Below, one piece after another: positions 18,361-26,883 of a stretch of DNA of 64,000 nucleotides. A program made the position numbers and the translations under genes. Every line of letters starts with the position of its first letter. The stretch's first letter is position 1. The notes below the pieces were generated by a model. It ran no database searches and was not told the DNA's origin. It saw nothing but the letters and a program-made list of their open reading frames with translations. Source of the DNA: Paenibacillus dendritiformis (GTDB lineage: Bacteria > Bacillota > Bacilli > Paenibacillales > Paenibacillaceae); NCBI RefSeq assembly GCF_945605565.1, contig NZ_OX216966.1:1-64000 (forward strand), given 5' to 3'.

Positions 18361-18403
18361 ATCCCCCTCGTTCACCAATCTCGGAACGAGGGGGATATTT
18401 TTC
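18361..18403. terminator. bidirectional terminator between reductase and HAD gene
   Basis: Perfect 13-bp arms ATCCCCCTCGTTC (18361-18373) and GAACGAGGGGGAT (18384-18396). The plus strand continues ATTTTT. The minus strand continues ATTGTTGTTGTG, the same tail as the hairpin after the thiaminase gene. Confidence 0.75.
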
Positions 18404-18422
18404 TCAACACATCCCGATCCAC

Positions 18423-19196
18423 CTACGATTGCAGCCCAATCTCATCATAGGCGCGAATCATCGCATCGGCGGCGGCCGGCGCATCGGTGAAGGCGCGCTC
18501 TTCATCAATGAAGATGTTCAGCGCCACGCCGGCGCTGCGTCCCATCTCCATGTCGCCGATCGAGTCGCCGATGACGGCGACTTCATCCGGCTTCAAGCCG
18601 ATCTCGCGGCAGGCCAGCTCGACCATATCCGGGAATGGCTTGCCCCGCTCCACGCAATCGTCGCCGATGACCGCATCGAAATAATGGCGAATCCCCATCT
18701 TCTCCAGATGCTGCTCTGACGGTCCCTTGTCATCGGCCGTGACGACGGCCAACGTCAATCCCAACGCCTTGCAGCGGTCCAGAAATGCGACCGTACCGGT
18801 AATCGGCACGATATTGGCTTGCTCGAGCACCTGCTCGTTCGCGTTCTCGAAGACAGCGGTAACGCGCCGCAACGCTTCATTCCACGGCACCCCTGTCCGA
18901 TGGAGCAAATACGTGGCGATGCCGATCATTTGCGACGGGGAGCCCATCGCGAGCGCTCCCTGGCGGTCATGCCTCCGAATCGAACCATCCTCTTCAATAA
19001 TAACCCCTAATATATATCCAGGCTGCTCCGGCAGGGAGCCGCCCTCTTTTTTCAACTCCTGCTCCAGGTCGTGAAGCACCTTCTCAGCCCACCAACCCCA
19101 CAAGCTCATAAATTGCAGCAGCGTGCCGTCCTTGTCGAACAGAATGCCACGGACCCGGGCGCTGCGCTCTCCCGCGCTCAACTGAACCATCTGCAT
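18423..19196 (-). CDS. HAD-superfamily phosphatase (phosphoglycolate-phosphatase-like)
   Basis: 257 residues. HAD motif I is LFDKDGTLL with the nucleophile Asp, motif II is VVTADD, the Lys motif is RGKPFPD, and motif III is VAVIGDSIGDMEMG, all intact. An alpha-helical cap lies between motifs I and II. It dephosphorylates a small phosphorylated metabolite; the Gph-like group is broad, so the substrate is open. It lies directly downstream of the thiaminase gene in the same direction, separated by a terminator-like hairpin, so it may or may not belong to that operon. ATG 19196 with AGGAG 6 nt upstream is preferred over a longer frame. Confidence 0.75.
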   Translation of the reverse strand: MQMVQLSAGERSARVRGILFDKDGTLLQFMSLWGWWAEKVLHDLEQELKKEGGSLPEQPGYILGVIIEEDGSIRRHDRQGALAMGSPSQMIGIATYLLHRTGVPWNEALRRVTAVFENANEQVLEQANIVPITGTVAFLDRCKALGLTLAVVTADDKGPSEQHLEKMGIRHYFDAVIGDDCVERGKPFPDMVELACREIGLKPDEVAVIGDSIGDMEMGRSAGVALNIFIDEERAFTDAPAAADAMIRAYDEIGLQS

Positions 19197-19304
19197 CAAC
19201 CTCTCCTCTGTATTGACAACTACATTCGTCGCCGGGCCCTTTTTTCCTCTTTTCACGGCTGCTTTTTCATGGCTTCATCAAGCTCCAGCTTCCTTCCCGC
19301 CCTC

Positions 19305-19352
19305 GCACAAACAACAATCCCCCTCTCCCGTACGCGCCGGATGGAGGGGGAT
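19305..19352 (-). terminator. terminator after thiaminase I
   Basis: Arms ATCCCCCTC and GAGGGGGAT with an 18-nt loop begin 10 nt after the thiaminase stop. The minus-strand tail is ATTGTTGTTTGTG. It shares arms and tail with the hairpin at 18361-18396. Confidence 0.55.
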
Positions 19353-19361
19353 ATGGAAGCT

Positions 19362-20591
19362 TTAGCTCGCCAGGCTTGAGACGTCCGTCAAGCCGAGCGC
19401 TTCGGGCAGCACTTGCTTGGCATCCTTCAGCCACGTGCGCACTTCAGGCCCAAGCCGGAACACTCGATTCGACGGCTGGTTCACGATACGCGACAATTCG
19501 GAATAAATCGGATAATCTTGCATCAATGCCTCATATACCTGATGCCGGGCAGGCAACAGATACTGTGGATATTGGCCATCGGCCTGCGGGCGCAGAGCTT
19601 GCTCTACCGTATCCGCGGAAGCCATAATATTCGCCAGTTTTTGGGCTAGCTCCGGATAGACCGTCTTGGAGTTCACGCTCACGACATCGCTGTAGAACAG
19701 AGGGATGTCCTGCCCCGCCGATGAGGAAATCGTCTTGAACTGGACCTGATCAGCATACTCGCCCATGCGCATCATCGACTCGCTGTAGCCGATGAAGGCC
19801 CGTCCGCTGCCTTCCGCGAACCACGACGCTCTTACATAGGAGTCGCCATCCTCAGGAGCATACTGCGACGGCTTTTCCCCCGCCATATCGATCAGCAGCC
19901 GCAAGCCGCGAATAACCTTGTCATTCAGGGGATCCAGCGGCGGAAGAATATCATATTCCGTATACTGGCCGGTCACATCGATAAGCGCCTCCAAATACAT
20001 GCTCGCCTTCGTCGTCCCGCCCGCCATATTAATTAACAAGCCCTTATTTTTCGGAGGCGGAATCTGCTCGGAGGGGTTGGTTCCTATTTTTTTGTACAGC
20101 TCATAGATATTGTTGACTTGCCCTAGCTTCAAATCGCCTTTCCGGTAAAACAGCAGGTTCGTGCATAAAATTTGCGGAAGGCCGTAGACCTTGCCGTTGC
20201 GCTTCGCTCCTTGCAGAGCAAAAGGGACCACATCCTCCGCCTGGTCGATATCCTGGCTGCCGAAGGGCAGGAGATACCCTGCATCGACAAAATGGCTTAG
20301 AAAAATCGAATCCAGCACGAACACATCCAAATCATCCGGCGGATCCTCGGAGTAGGAATCCCATTCCGTAAACTCCAGCTTGACGCCAGGCTCCTGGCGC
20401 TGCCACTGGTCAAGGACGGCCGCCTGGAAACGGGAAGGATCGGGCACATACGGATAGATCGCCACCTTCAGCGTAATATCCGAAGGCGCATCGGACTGGG
20501 CCGCCCCGGCTCCGGCCGGACCAACGACTACGAGCAGCAATGCCAGCACAATCATGAATTGCTTATAAATGAAGCCTTTTACCTTTGACAT
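19362..20591 (-). CDS. bcmE: secreted thiaminase I (thiamine pyridinylase)
   Basis: Cleaves thiamin (EC 2.5.1.2) by displacing the thiazole with another nucleophile; exported. 409 residues with a Sec signal peptide (basic MSKVKGFIYK, a hydrophobic core, then an Ala-rich cleavage region near residue 30). With cleavage after 30, the Cys in GLPQILCTNLLFY is mature Cys113 and the Glu in FIGYSESMM is mature Glu241, the nucleophile and base of the known Paenibacillus thiaminolyticus enzyme. The fold is that of a periplasmic-binding-protein-like lobe pair, so automatic tools may call it a solute-binding protein. It is the last gene of the thi/antivitamin operon. The start ATG lies next to GGAG, with GGCGGTG 8 nt upstream. 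Confidence 0.93.
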   Translation of the reverse strand: MSKVKGFIYKQFMIVLALLLVVVGPAGAGAAQSDAPSDITLKVAIYPYVPDPSRFQAAVLDQWQRQEPGVKLEFTEWDSYSEDPPDDLDVFVLDSIFLSHFVDAGYLLPFGSQDIDQAEDVVPFALQGAKRNGKVYGLPQILCTNLLFYRKGDLKLGQVNNIYELYKKIGTNPSEQIPPPKNKGLLINMAGGTTKASMYLEALIDVTGQYTEYDILPPLDPLNDKVIRGLRLLIDMAGEKPSQYAPEDGDSYVRASWFAEGSGRAFIGYSESMMRMGEYADQVQFKTISSSAGQDIPLFYSDVVSVNSKTVYPELAQKLANIMASADTVEQALRPQADGQYPQYLLPARHQVYEALMQDYPIYSELSRIVNQPSNRVFRLGPEVRTWLKDAKQVLPEALGLTDVSSLAS

Positions 20592-20649
20592 CTCCTAATC
20601 ACCGCCTCTATTAAAATGGAACTTGCTTTGCTAACTTAATAGATTCGTT

Positions 20650-21891
20650 CTAACGGAAAATGCAAAGCGATTCCTCCGCCAAGGCATCCGCGATCCACCG
20701 GGGATGCATCGCGAGCATATGGTCCGGCAGCCGGTCCACCTCGAAATAGTTGACATCCAACGTCTCGTCCCCCGTTCTGACAAGCGTTCCTCCCACCGTT
20801 TCGCAGCGAAAGCATGCCGTCACGAAGTGGCTGACCGCTCCATTTGGATAGGTGAACACTTGCGACTCGGGATCGGAGTATAGGCCGACCAACCGCTTGA
20901 CTTCCACCTGCAATCCGGTCTCTTCGCGGATTTCCCGCACGATCGCCTCCTCAACGCTCTCCCCCCGCTCCACATGACCCGACGGAACTCCCCAGCAACC
21001 GTTATCTGAACGCTTCATCAGGAGAACCCTGCCGCGTTCGTCCATGACGATGCCCGCCACTCCAGGCTTGATATCGTCCGGCCAAGGAAAAGCGGGCGGG
21101 ACCCAACGCTCCAGACGCAGGTCTTCATCCCACAGGCTGCGCAAATCGGGAATAATCGCATCGGGCTTGCGGTAATCCCGGGCAGACGAATATCCGGAAT
21201 ACGGCCCGCTGGATATAAGAACCGCCGAGATGCCTATCCGGTGCGCGCCCACGATATCCGCATCTGGCGTATCCCCGAACATGACGGCCCGGGACCAGTC
21301 CTCCACCTGCTGCAGCGCCTGCCGGAACATATAAGGATAGGGCTTGCCTACGATATACGGCGTCTTGCCCGAAGCCATCTTGATAGCTTCCACGGCCGTC
21401 CCGACTGCCATCATGGGCCCATCAGGCCCCGGGAAGCTCCAATCGGCATTGGTGGCGAAGAACTGTGCGCCATTCGCAATGCGCGTCACTGCTTTTTGAA
21501 TGTCCCGCAGCGTCAGATCGTCGCTCCAGCCGACCACGACGGCCTCGGCGTCGTTCACGTCCACAATGTCAAGGCCGGCCTCCCGGCACTCCCGCTCCAG
21601 ATGCTCATCCCCGAGCACATATACAGAACCCACCTGCCGTTCCCGCAGGCAACGCGCTGTTGCCCAGCCCGAGGAGATGACTTCGTCCGTCCCGGCTTCA
21701 ATTCCTAGACGGTTCAGCCTGGCTGCGGTCTGCTCCCGCGTCATACAGGGATTATTGGTCAGGAATCGGATCGTCTTGCCCCCGGAGCGCAAACGTTCCA
21801 GCGCTTCGACTGCACCGGGCAAAGCCTCCGGTCCGACATAGATGACGCCGTCCAAATCAAACAAAAACACGTCAAATGCATCGAATAACAC
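20650..21891 (-). CDS. HAD phosphatase-NUDIX hydrolase fusion
   Basis: 413 residues. Residues about 5-265 are a HAD-IIA (NagD/PGP-like) phosphatase: [18 protein letters not shown], and [14 protein letters not shown]. Residues about 280-405 are a NUDIX domain with the intact box [17 protein letters not shown] followed by REETGL. The pair can remove phosphates and split a diphosphate. In this operon a reasonable inference is processing of phosphorylated pyrimidine or thiamin-analogue intermediates, or self-protection: the E. coli HAD protein Cof hydrolyses HMP-PP and lowers bacimethrin toxicity. The GTG start at 21891 is fixed by AAGGAGG 6 nt upstream and lies 17 nt after the methyltransferase stop. 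Confidence 0.8.
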   Translation of the reverse strand: MLFDAFDVFLFDLDGVIYVGPEALPGAVEALERLRSGGKTIRFLTNNPCMTREQTAARLNRLGIEAGTDEVISSGWATARCLRERQVGSVYVLGDEHLERECREAGLDIVDVNDAEAVVVGWSDDLTLRDIQKAVTRIANGAQFFATNADWSFPGPDGPMMAVGTAVEAIKMASGKTPYIVGKPYPYMFRQALQQVEDWSRAVMFGDTPDADIVGAHRIGISAVLISSGPYSGYSSARDYRKPDAIIPDLRSLWDEDLRLERWVPPAFPWPDDIKPGVAGIVMDERGRVLLMKRSDNGCWGVPSGHVERGESVEEAIVREIREETGLQVEVKRLVGLYSDPESQVFTYPNGAVSHFVTACFRCETVGGTLVRTGDETLDVNYFEVDRLPDHMLAMHPRWIADALAEESLCIFR

Positions 21892-21908
21892 GTCGTTCCT
21901 CCTTACAT

Positions 21909-22670
21909 TCACGCCTCTTTGACTGCCCGGTAAATAAGGAAGGGCGGATAATCCCGCTCCATTTTCCATTGATCGAACCGGCTCTCCTGCTCAATTCTTC
22001 TTAACTCCTCCGGCGGAATATCGCGCAACGTGGGCTCTATACATTCGATATGCCCGAAGCCGGCATCTTCCAGTAGCTCGCGGTACATCTCCTTAGGCCA
22101 GTGGAAATCATGGAGAATCATATCCTCGCCGTTCGGAAGATGGAGCCATTCTTGCCGGGCTTCGCCATGCCCGTAGGCTTTCCCCGGAACCCCGTTGCGG
22201 AATGTCGAGAAATCAATCCCCGTCGAATCCGGATGCGTATCCAAAATGACATAAGAAGCGCCCGGAGCCAGCACCCGATGAATCTCACCGATAATGCGCG
22301 CGATTCTCTCTCGGCTGCTCGTATTGATGAAAACATAGCAGGTCATGGCCCCATCTACCGAGTTGTCTTCCAGGAACGTTAACCGATCCTGCTCGATGTG
22401 GCGGTAGTCTACCCGGGGGTGAGAGCGTTTCTGCATGGCGATATCGAGCATATTCCTCGATTCATCGACAGCGATCACTTGCACATCGGACGTTTCCGCC
22501 AAGCGGTAAGACACTTTCCCGGGACCGCAGCCATAATCCAGCACCCGTTTGCCCGCGGGAACGGTCTTCAATAGATCGAACACGAAGCGGAACCCCAATG
22601 TCTGCTCCAAAATGTCGTTATACGCTTCGAACTGCTTCGCCACGTCCTCTTCCTTCCAGGAAGTCTGCAT
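21909..22670 (-). CDS. SAM-dependent methyltransferase, candidate bacimethrin O-methyltransferase
   Basis: A 253-residue class I methyltransferase: motif [16 protein letters not shown] (about 43-57), the acidic VIAVDES after strand 2, and a post-[13 protein letters not shown] segment. The chemistry needed to turn 5-hydroxymethylcytosine into bacimethrin is one 2-O-methylation, and this is the only methyltransferase in the operon, so it is the natural candidate (the BcmC-type step as I recall the Clostridium botulinum pathway). It sits between the thymidylate-synthase homologue and the HAD-NUDIX fusion. The ATG follows AGGGGG. Without the context one would only call it a generic methyltransferase. 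Confidence 0.8.
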   Translation of the reverse strand: MQTSWKEEDVAKQFEAYNDILEQTLGFRFVFDLLKTVPAGKRVLDYGCGPGKVSYRLAETSDVQVIAVDESRNMLDIAMQKRSHPRVDYRHIEQDRLTFLEDNSVDGAMTCYVFINTSSRERIARIIGEIHRVLAPGASYVILDTHPDSTGIDFSTFRNGVPGKAYGHGEARQEWLHLPNGEDMILHDFHWPKEMYRELLEDAGFGHIECIEPTLRDIPPEELRRIEQESRFDQWKMERDYPPFLIYRAVKEA

Positions 22671-22690
22671 CGTAATTCCCCCTATTTCTG

Positions 22691-23698
22691 CTATTGATGC
22701 TCAAAAAGCGGAGTCTTCGTCTGACGCGGCCATTTGTGATGCAGCAGCCGCTGATAGAGCGGACACAACGCATGGAGCACAGAAGCGTCCGCAGGCCTGC
22801 TGTAAGCGACAGACTGGTAGAAGCTGAACAGCAGCAGCACCTGCTGCCAGTACACAGGCAGATCCAGCGCTTCGATGTCCGGACCCGACAAGGTGACGCA
22901 ATCTTCTCTCAATAGCGATTCATATTCCAGGACCGTCTCCAGATAAGGCCAAGGATTGCCGGAAGGCATGACCGGAAATTCATCCCTCTGCCCCTTTGTA
23001 CCGGATGCGGCTTCGGCCAGCACCCTCTCCACCGCCTCGTCATCCGGCTGATAGATATGTACCGAGCCGACAACATGATAATAATCGCCTAGCTCCAGCC
23101 CCAATTCTCTCGCGAGCAGCTCCTGTATAAACGTGAACGAGAACACATCGCTGACCATCCCCCGGAACGCATCGTTCGCGCGCATGTAGGCGATCGCATA
23201 CAGCTTTTGCTCCCGCACGAAAAATTGCAGCCCCAACGTGCAGGACACATCGATATTGGCGGAGCCGAGCTCCTCATTGGCGTCAAAAATTTGAATAAAC
23301 GCCCGCTTGGAATCGGGATCATCCCGGCCCAGCAAATGCGCGATCCGCTGCCATTGATTCACTTGACCGGATCCAAAGCGGAATATTTTAGGCCCGTATG
23401 CTGTTCCGGCAAGCGTCTGGCCGTTCATCGAGTACTCTCTCATTTTTCGATTGTAGTAACCGATAAAGTCCAGATCGTCCCTGGCAGACAAGTACCACAG
23501 CGCCTCGGCAAAATTAAATACGATATTCGTGCGGCGGCTCGCCAAATAACAGATACGCTCTACGGGATTCGCAAGGGCGAATTGATAATTCAGCCGCTCG
23601 CGGCTCTGATGGCCACGCGGGGCATTGCGGAACTGCGGCTGGCTGCCGACGGTGTCCAGCGTAGCCAGATAAGCTTCGTGAAAACGGTCAAAGCGCAC
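22691..23698 (-). CDS. bcmA: thymidylate-synthase homologue, probable CMP hydroxymethylase
   Basis: 335 residues with the thymidylate synthase fold. The catalytic Cys is in NIDVSCTLGLQF (Cys153), followed by YMRANDAFRGM and the phosphate/sugar part GSVHIYQ. Thirty-one residues after the Cys, where true thymidylate synthases have the uracil-reading Asn (C146/N177 in E. coli), this protein has Asp184 (MVSDVFSF). The same Asn-to-Asp switch defines T4 dCMP hydroxymethylase (C148/D179) and MilA-type CMP hydroxymethylases, so the product should be 5-hydroxymethyl-CMP made with methylene-tetrahydrofolate. This is the first committed step of bacimethrin synthesis. The GTG start has GGGAG 7 nt upstream; the next gene follows 20 nt on. 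Confidence 0.85.
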   Translation of the reverse strand: MRFDRFHEAYLATLDTVGSQPQFRNAPRGHQSRERLNYQFALANPVERICYLASRRTNIVFNFAEALWYLSARDDLDFIGYYNRKMREYSMNGQTLAGTAYGPKIFRFGSGQVNQWQRIAHLLGRDDPDSKRAFIQIFDANEELGSANIDVSCTLGLQFFVREQKLYAIAYMRANDAFRGMVSDVFSFTFIQELLARELGLELGDYYHVVGSVHIYQPDDEAVERVLAEAASGTKGQRDEFPVMPSGNPWPYLETVLEYESLLREDCVTLSGPDIEALDLPVYWQQVLLLFSFYQSVAYSRPADASVLHALCPLYQRLLHHKWPRQTKTPLFEHQ

Positions 23699-23716
23699 TT
23701 GCCTCTCCCCCTTCTA

Positions 23717-24184
23717 TTATGGAATGGCGAACATCCGCTCCAATTCCGATAGATAGTCTTGTTCCTCCCGGTAATAGATGTACGTCACGTTGGCCACCTG
23801 GCCAAGCCCCCGAATGAGGAAGGCATACTCCTTCCCCTCCTCCAGCAGCAATACGATCGGCTTGCCAAAAGCGGAGGCCCAGCCAATCTCGATATGCGTC
23901 CCCGGAGAAGCCGGGCAGCCGGGAAAGGCGACGAACTGATCGCAGGCGCGAATTTCCTCGAAGTCGATCGCCGTGCATTGATCGGGTGTCATGAAGTCTT
24001 TCCCCCAGCCCTCACGTTTATGGGCATTGTGAACATCATAATTTCTCGCTTCAAAAAAAGAGATGAGTTGAACCAGCTTGCGTTGTTCATTCTCCTGCAT
24101 GCAGCCTGTTTTCGCGTCCACCAAGCTCTTGAATGGCCCTGCCAAAAACAGCTTCTTCGTACCCGTTTCGTTCACGACACTCAT
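23717..24184 (-). CDS. bcmB: nucleoside 2-deoxyribosyltransferase-like N-glycosidase, probable hydroxymethyl-CMP hydrolase
   Basis: A 155-residue protein of the nucleoside 2-deoxyribosyltransferase fold: KKLFLAGPF near the N-terminus, an ACDQFVAFPG strand, and the catalytic-Glu motif GTHIEIGWASAFGKP (Glu99). MilB of mildiomycin biosynthesis has the same fold and hydrolyses (hydroxymethyl-)CMP to the free base; here the product would be 5-hydroxymethylcytosine for the methyltransferase. ATG 24184 with AAGGTGG 8 nt upstream is preferred over a longer frame. It is 99 nt downstream of thiE and 18 nt before the hydroxymethylase gene. Confidence 0.8.
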   Translation of the reverse strand: MSVVNETGTKKLFLAGPFKSLVDAKTGCMQENEQRKLVQLISFFEARNYDVHNAHKREGWGKDFMTPDQCTAIDFEEIRACDQFVAFPGCPASPGTHIEIGWASAFGKPIVLLLEEGKEYAFLIRGLGQVANVTYIYYREEQDYLSELERMFAIP

Positions 24185-24283
24185 CTTGGATTCCACCTTC
24201 CTTAAAATTGAACGAGTCAATACTCTCCCGTTATGACCCTCCACTAAGCTTGCCCCGACTCGGTGGCTCGCTCGCCCCTGGTC

Positions 24284-24937
24284 CTATCCCGGCCCCAACC
24301 GGCGGAAGCTGGCCGCTGCCGCCCGAATATCGTCCGAGCCCGTCAGCGCCGAGATGACAGCGATGCCATCCGCCCCCGCTTCCAGAACCGCCCCGGCGTT
24401 CGCGAGCGTAATCCCGCCGATGCCCACAAGCGGCACATTGATGCCCGCCGCCCGGATGTCTACGATGATAGAGGGCCCCTGCGCTTCCAGCGCATCCTCC
24501 TTCGATTGGGTCGGGTAAATGGGGCCGATGCCCAAATAATCCGCTCCCTGCTCTATTGCCAGCCGCGCCTCCTCGACCGTGTGCGCCGATACGCCGAGCA
24601 TGAGGTCGCCAATGCGGGACCGCACGCGGTCGGCCCGCTCATCCTGCTGCCCGATATGGATGCCGTCGGCGCCAAGCTCCAGGGCGAGCTCCAGATCGTC
24701 GTTCACGATGAACGGAACGCCGTGCCGCTTGCACACCGCTTGCAGCTCGGCCCCCAGCCGCCTCTTGTCGTCGCCAGTCAATGCCCCTGTCCCCTTCTCG
24801 CGGTATTGCAGGACCGACACGCCGCCAGCCAACGCTTCTTCAGCCACCTGAACTGGATCCATTCGGCAGTTCACGCTGCCCATGACCAGGTAAAGCCGCA
24901 GATGAGCCCGAATCTCTTCCGGCCGGAGTCTGCTCAT
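24284..24937 (-). CDS. thiE: thiamine-phosphate synthase
   Basis: Couples HMP-diphosphate with thiazole phosphate to thiamin phosphate; cytoplasmic TIM barrel. 217 residues with VLQYREKGTGAL, PFIVNDDLELALELGADGIHIGQ, LGIGPIYPTQSK and VGIGGITLANA, the standard substrate-binding signatures. Its ATG overlaps the thiD stop (ATGA), showing translational coupling. In this operon it may also accept bacimethrin diphosphate and give 2'-methoxythiamin phosphate, as ThiE enzymes are known to do. Confidence 0.95.
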   Translation of the reverse strand: MSRLRPEEIRAHLRLYLVMGSVNCRMDPVQVAEEALAGGVSVLQYREKGTGALTGDDKRRLGAELQAVCKRHGVPFIVNDDLELALELGADGIHIGQQDERADRVRSRIGDLMLGVSAHTVEEARLAIEQGADYLGIGPIYPTQSKEDALEAQGPSIIVDIRAAGINVPLVGIGGITLANAGAVLEAGADGIAVISALTGSDDIRAAAASFRRLGPG

Positions 24938-25746
24938 GAGCGCACCGCCATTCTGCGGCCGTAAGCCCAGTGGTTGGTCGGCCCATGGCCTTGGCCGATG
25001 CCGAGCGTCTCTTCCAGCGCCGCCTGGATGAACGCGCGGGCGGTGCCGACGGCATCGGCGACGGACGATCCTTTGGCCAGCTCCGCCGCCATGGCTGCGG
25101 AGAAGGTGCACCCGGTTCCATGCGTATGGCGGGTATGAACCCGCTTCCCGTGCAGCTCCGTGAATTGCACGCCGTCATAGAGCAGGTCCGTCACAAGGTC
25201 TTCCCCCTCGCTGTGACCGCCTTTGATGACGACGTATGCAGGGCCGCAATCGCTGAGCCGCTTGGCAGCCTCGCGCCGGTCCTCCATCGTCTGGATCGGA
25301 ATCCCGGTCAGTACCTCGGCCTCGGGGATATTGGGGGTCACGACGAGAGCATGCGGCAGCAGGTGCTCCTTCAACGCTTCGACCGCCTCTTTTTGCAGCA
25401 GCTCCGATCCGCCCTTGGCGATCATCACCGGATCAACCACGACGGCCTTCCAGCCGAAACGCACGATGCGGTCAGCCACCGCCATAATAATCTCCCTGTT
25501 GAACAGCATGCCTGTCTTGACGGCATCCGGGGGGAGATCGGATCCGATCGCATCCATTTGTCCGATGACAGCCTCGGTCGGAATCGAATGTACCCCGGAT
25601 ACGCCCAACGTATTCTGGATCGTGATGGCCGCAATCGCCGACATCCCGAATACGCCGAGTTCCTGGAACGTCTTGATGTCGGCCTGAATCCCGGCTCCCC
25701 CGCCGCTGTCCGAACCGGCAATCGTCAGTGCCTTGTATATGGTCAT
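24934..25746 (-). CDS. thiD: hydroxymethylpyrimidine/phosphomethylpyrimidine kinase
   Basis: Phosphorylates HMP to HMP-P and then HMP-PP. A 270-residue ribokinase-like enzyme with the N-terminal ALTIAGSDSGGGAGIQADIKT, VVDPVMIAKGG, TPNIPEAEVLTG and the anion-hole/catalytic HTHGTGCTFSAAMA. It overlaps thiM by ATGA and thiE by ATGA. ThiD enzymes are known to activate bacimethrin, so it serves both vitamin salvage and analogue formation here. Confidence 0.95.
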   Translation of the reverse strand: MTIYKALTIAGSDSGGGAGIQADIKTFQELGVFGMSAIAAITIQNTLGVSGVHSIPTEAVIGQMDAIGSDLPPDAVKTGMLFNREIIMAVADRIVRFGWKAVVVDPVMIAKGGSELLQKEAVEALKEHLLPHALVVTPNIPEAEVLTGIPIQTMEDRREAAKRLSDCGPAYVVIKGGHSEGEDLVTDLLYDGVQFTELHGKRVHTRHTHGTGCTFSAAMAAELAKGSSVADAVGTARAFIQAALEETLGIGQGHGPTNHWAYGRRMAVRS

Positions 25747-26585
25747 CGCGCTTCACCTTCCTTTGCTAAAGCGGGCTCGAACGGCTTCACTTCCGTATGT
25801 GTTTTCAGCGAATCCCGGTTCAAGCAGGACAGCTCGTCCAGGAATGCAATCTGGAAGCTTCCCGGTCCGTTTGCTTCCGTCCGCGCCGCCGCTTCGTACG
25901 CAGCCGCGGCGTAGAAGGCAAGCCCCGCAGCTCCCGCCAGCAGCACATCCCGCTCCACGGCGGCAAATGACCCCAGCACCGACGTCAGCAGGCAGCCCGC
26001 GCCCGTGACCTGTGCCAGCAGAGGATGCCCGCCCTTCACGATATAGCCGGCTTGTCCGTCGGTAATGACATCCTCCGGCCCCGTAATGGCAACGACCGTA
26101 TGCAGGCTGCGGGCAGCGCGAACCGCCAGCTCCACTCGCTCGTCCTCTGCCGAGTCCCCCGCATCCACCCCTTTGATGACGCGCTGTTCGCCAATCAGAT
26201 TCGCCAATTCCGAAGCGTTGCCGCGGACAAGAGACACTTGCACCTCCCGCAGCACGCGCAGCGCAGACGCCGTCCGGTAACGCGTCGCGCCTGCTCCAAC
26301 CGGATCGAGCAGCACGGGTACTCCATGGCGATTAGCAGCCTGTCCGGCGACGATCATCGACTCGACGGTATCCTCGGAGAGAGTGCCCAGATTCAGCACC
26401 AACGCCCCGGCGATGGCCGCCATATCGGCCACTTCTTCGCGCGCATACGCCATGACAGGCGACGCCCCCAACGCGAGCAAGCCGTTCGCCGTAAAATTCG
26501 TCACCACCACATTCGTCATATTATGAACGAGCGGTCGAGCTTGCCGCAGCTTATCAATCAGCGCGGACACTTGATGTACGATCAT
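25743..26585 (-). CDS. thiM: hydroxyethylthiazole kinase
   Basis: Salvage kinase that phosphorylates the thiazole alcohol of thiamin. 280 residues with PLVHNMTNVVVTNFTANGLLALGASPVM, LLDPVGAGATRYR and the catalytic GAGCLLTSVLGSF. This is the thiazole released by thiaminase I, so the operon can recycle one half of the thiamin it destroys. It is the first gene after the TPP riboswitch leader. ATG 26585 is preferred (AAAGG upstream); a GTG at 26606 is possible. Confidence 0.94.
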   Translation of the reverse strand: MIVHQVSALIDKLRQARPLVHNMTNVVVTNFTANGLLALGASPVMAYAREEVADMAAIAGALVLNLGTLSEDTVESMIVAGQAANRHGVPVLLDPVGAGATRYRTASALRVLREVQVSLVRGNASELANLIGEQRVIKGVDAGDSAEDERVELAVRAARSLHTVVAITGPEDVITDGQAGYIVKGGHPLLAQVTGAGCLLTSVLGSFAAVERDVLLAGAAGLAFYAAAAYEAAARTEANGPGSFQIAFLDELSCLNRDSLKTHTEVKPFEPALAKEGEAR

Positions 26586-26843
26586 GATCCATCCAACCTT
26601 TCTCACGAGCGGGAGCTTGGCGAAGGCCGATAGAATCGAGTCTTTACATAGATTGCTAGACTGTTAGGACAAAACCATTGCAGGAAGGTCACAAAGAACG
26701 GAACATATCGAGCACGAACATTCTTCTCGCTTCACGAGAACGAGCATTCTGCTCGATAGACATGAGGTAATATGAAGCAGTATCAAAAAGAAGACGTAAA
26801 GAATCATAGTTAGCTAGACATTTGATAACAAATAACATTTGCG

Positions 26844-26875
26844 AAAAAACATGCATGGCCAATCCAATACATGTT
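26844..26875 (-). terminator. attenuator-type terminator behind the TPP riboswitch
   Basis: On the minus strand AACATG pairs with CATGTT, closing a 16-nt inner segment that can extend the stem, and then T residues follow. It starts within 10 nt of the riboswitch 3' end, as expected for transcriptional control. About 260 nt of leader follow before thiM, with further hairpins but no recognised gene. Confidence 0.5.
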
Positions 26876-26883
26876 CCCTCATG

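Noticed and set aside
19362..20591. ABC transporter solute-binding protein
   Set aside because: The fold is similar, but the Cys113/Glu241 pair, the length and the thi operon context identify thiaminase I; no permease or ATPase gene is nearby.
22691..23698. Housekeeping thymidylate synthase (thyA)
   Set aside because: The base-reading Asn is Asp and the neighbours are thiamin/antivitamin genes.
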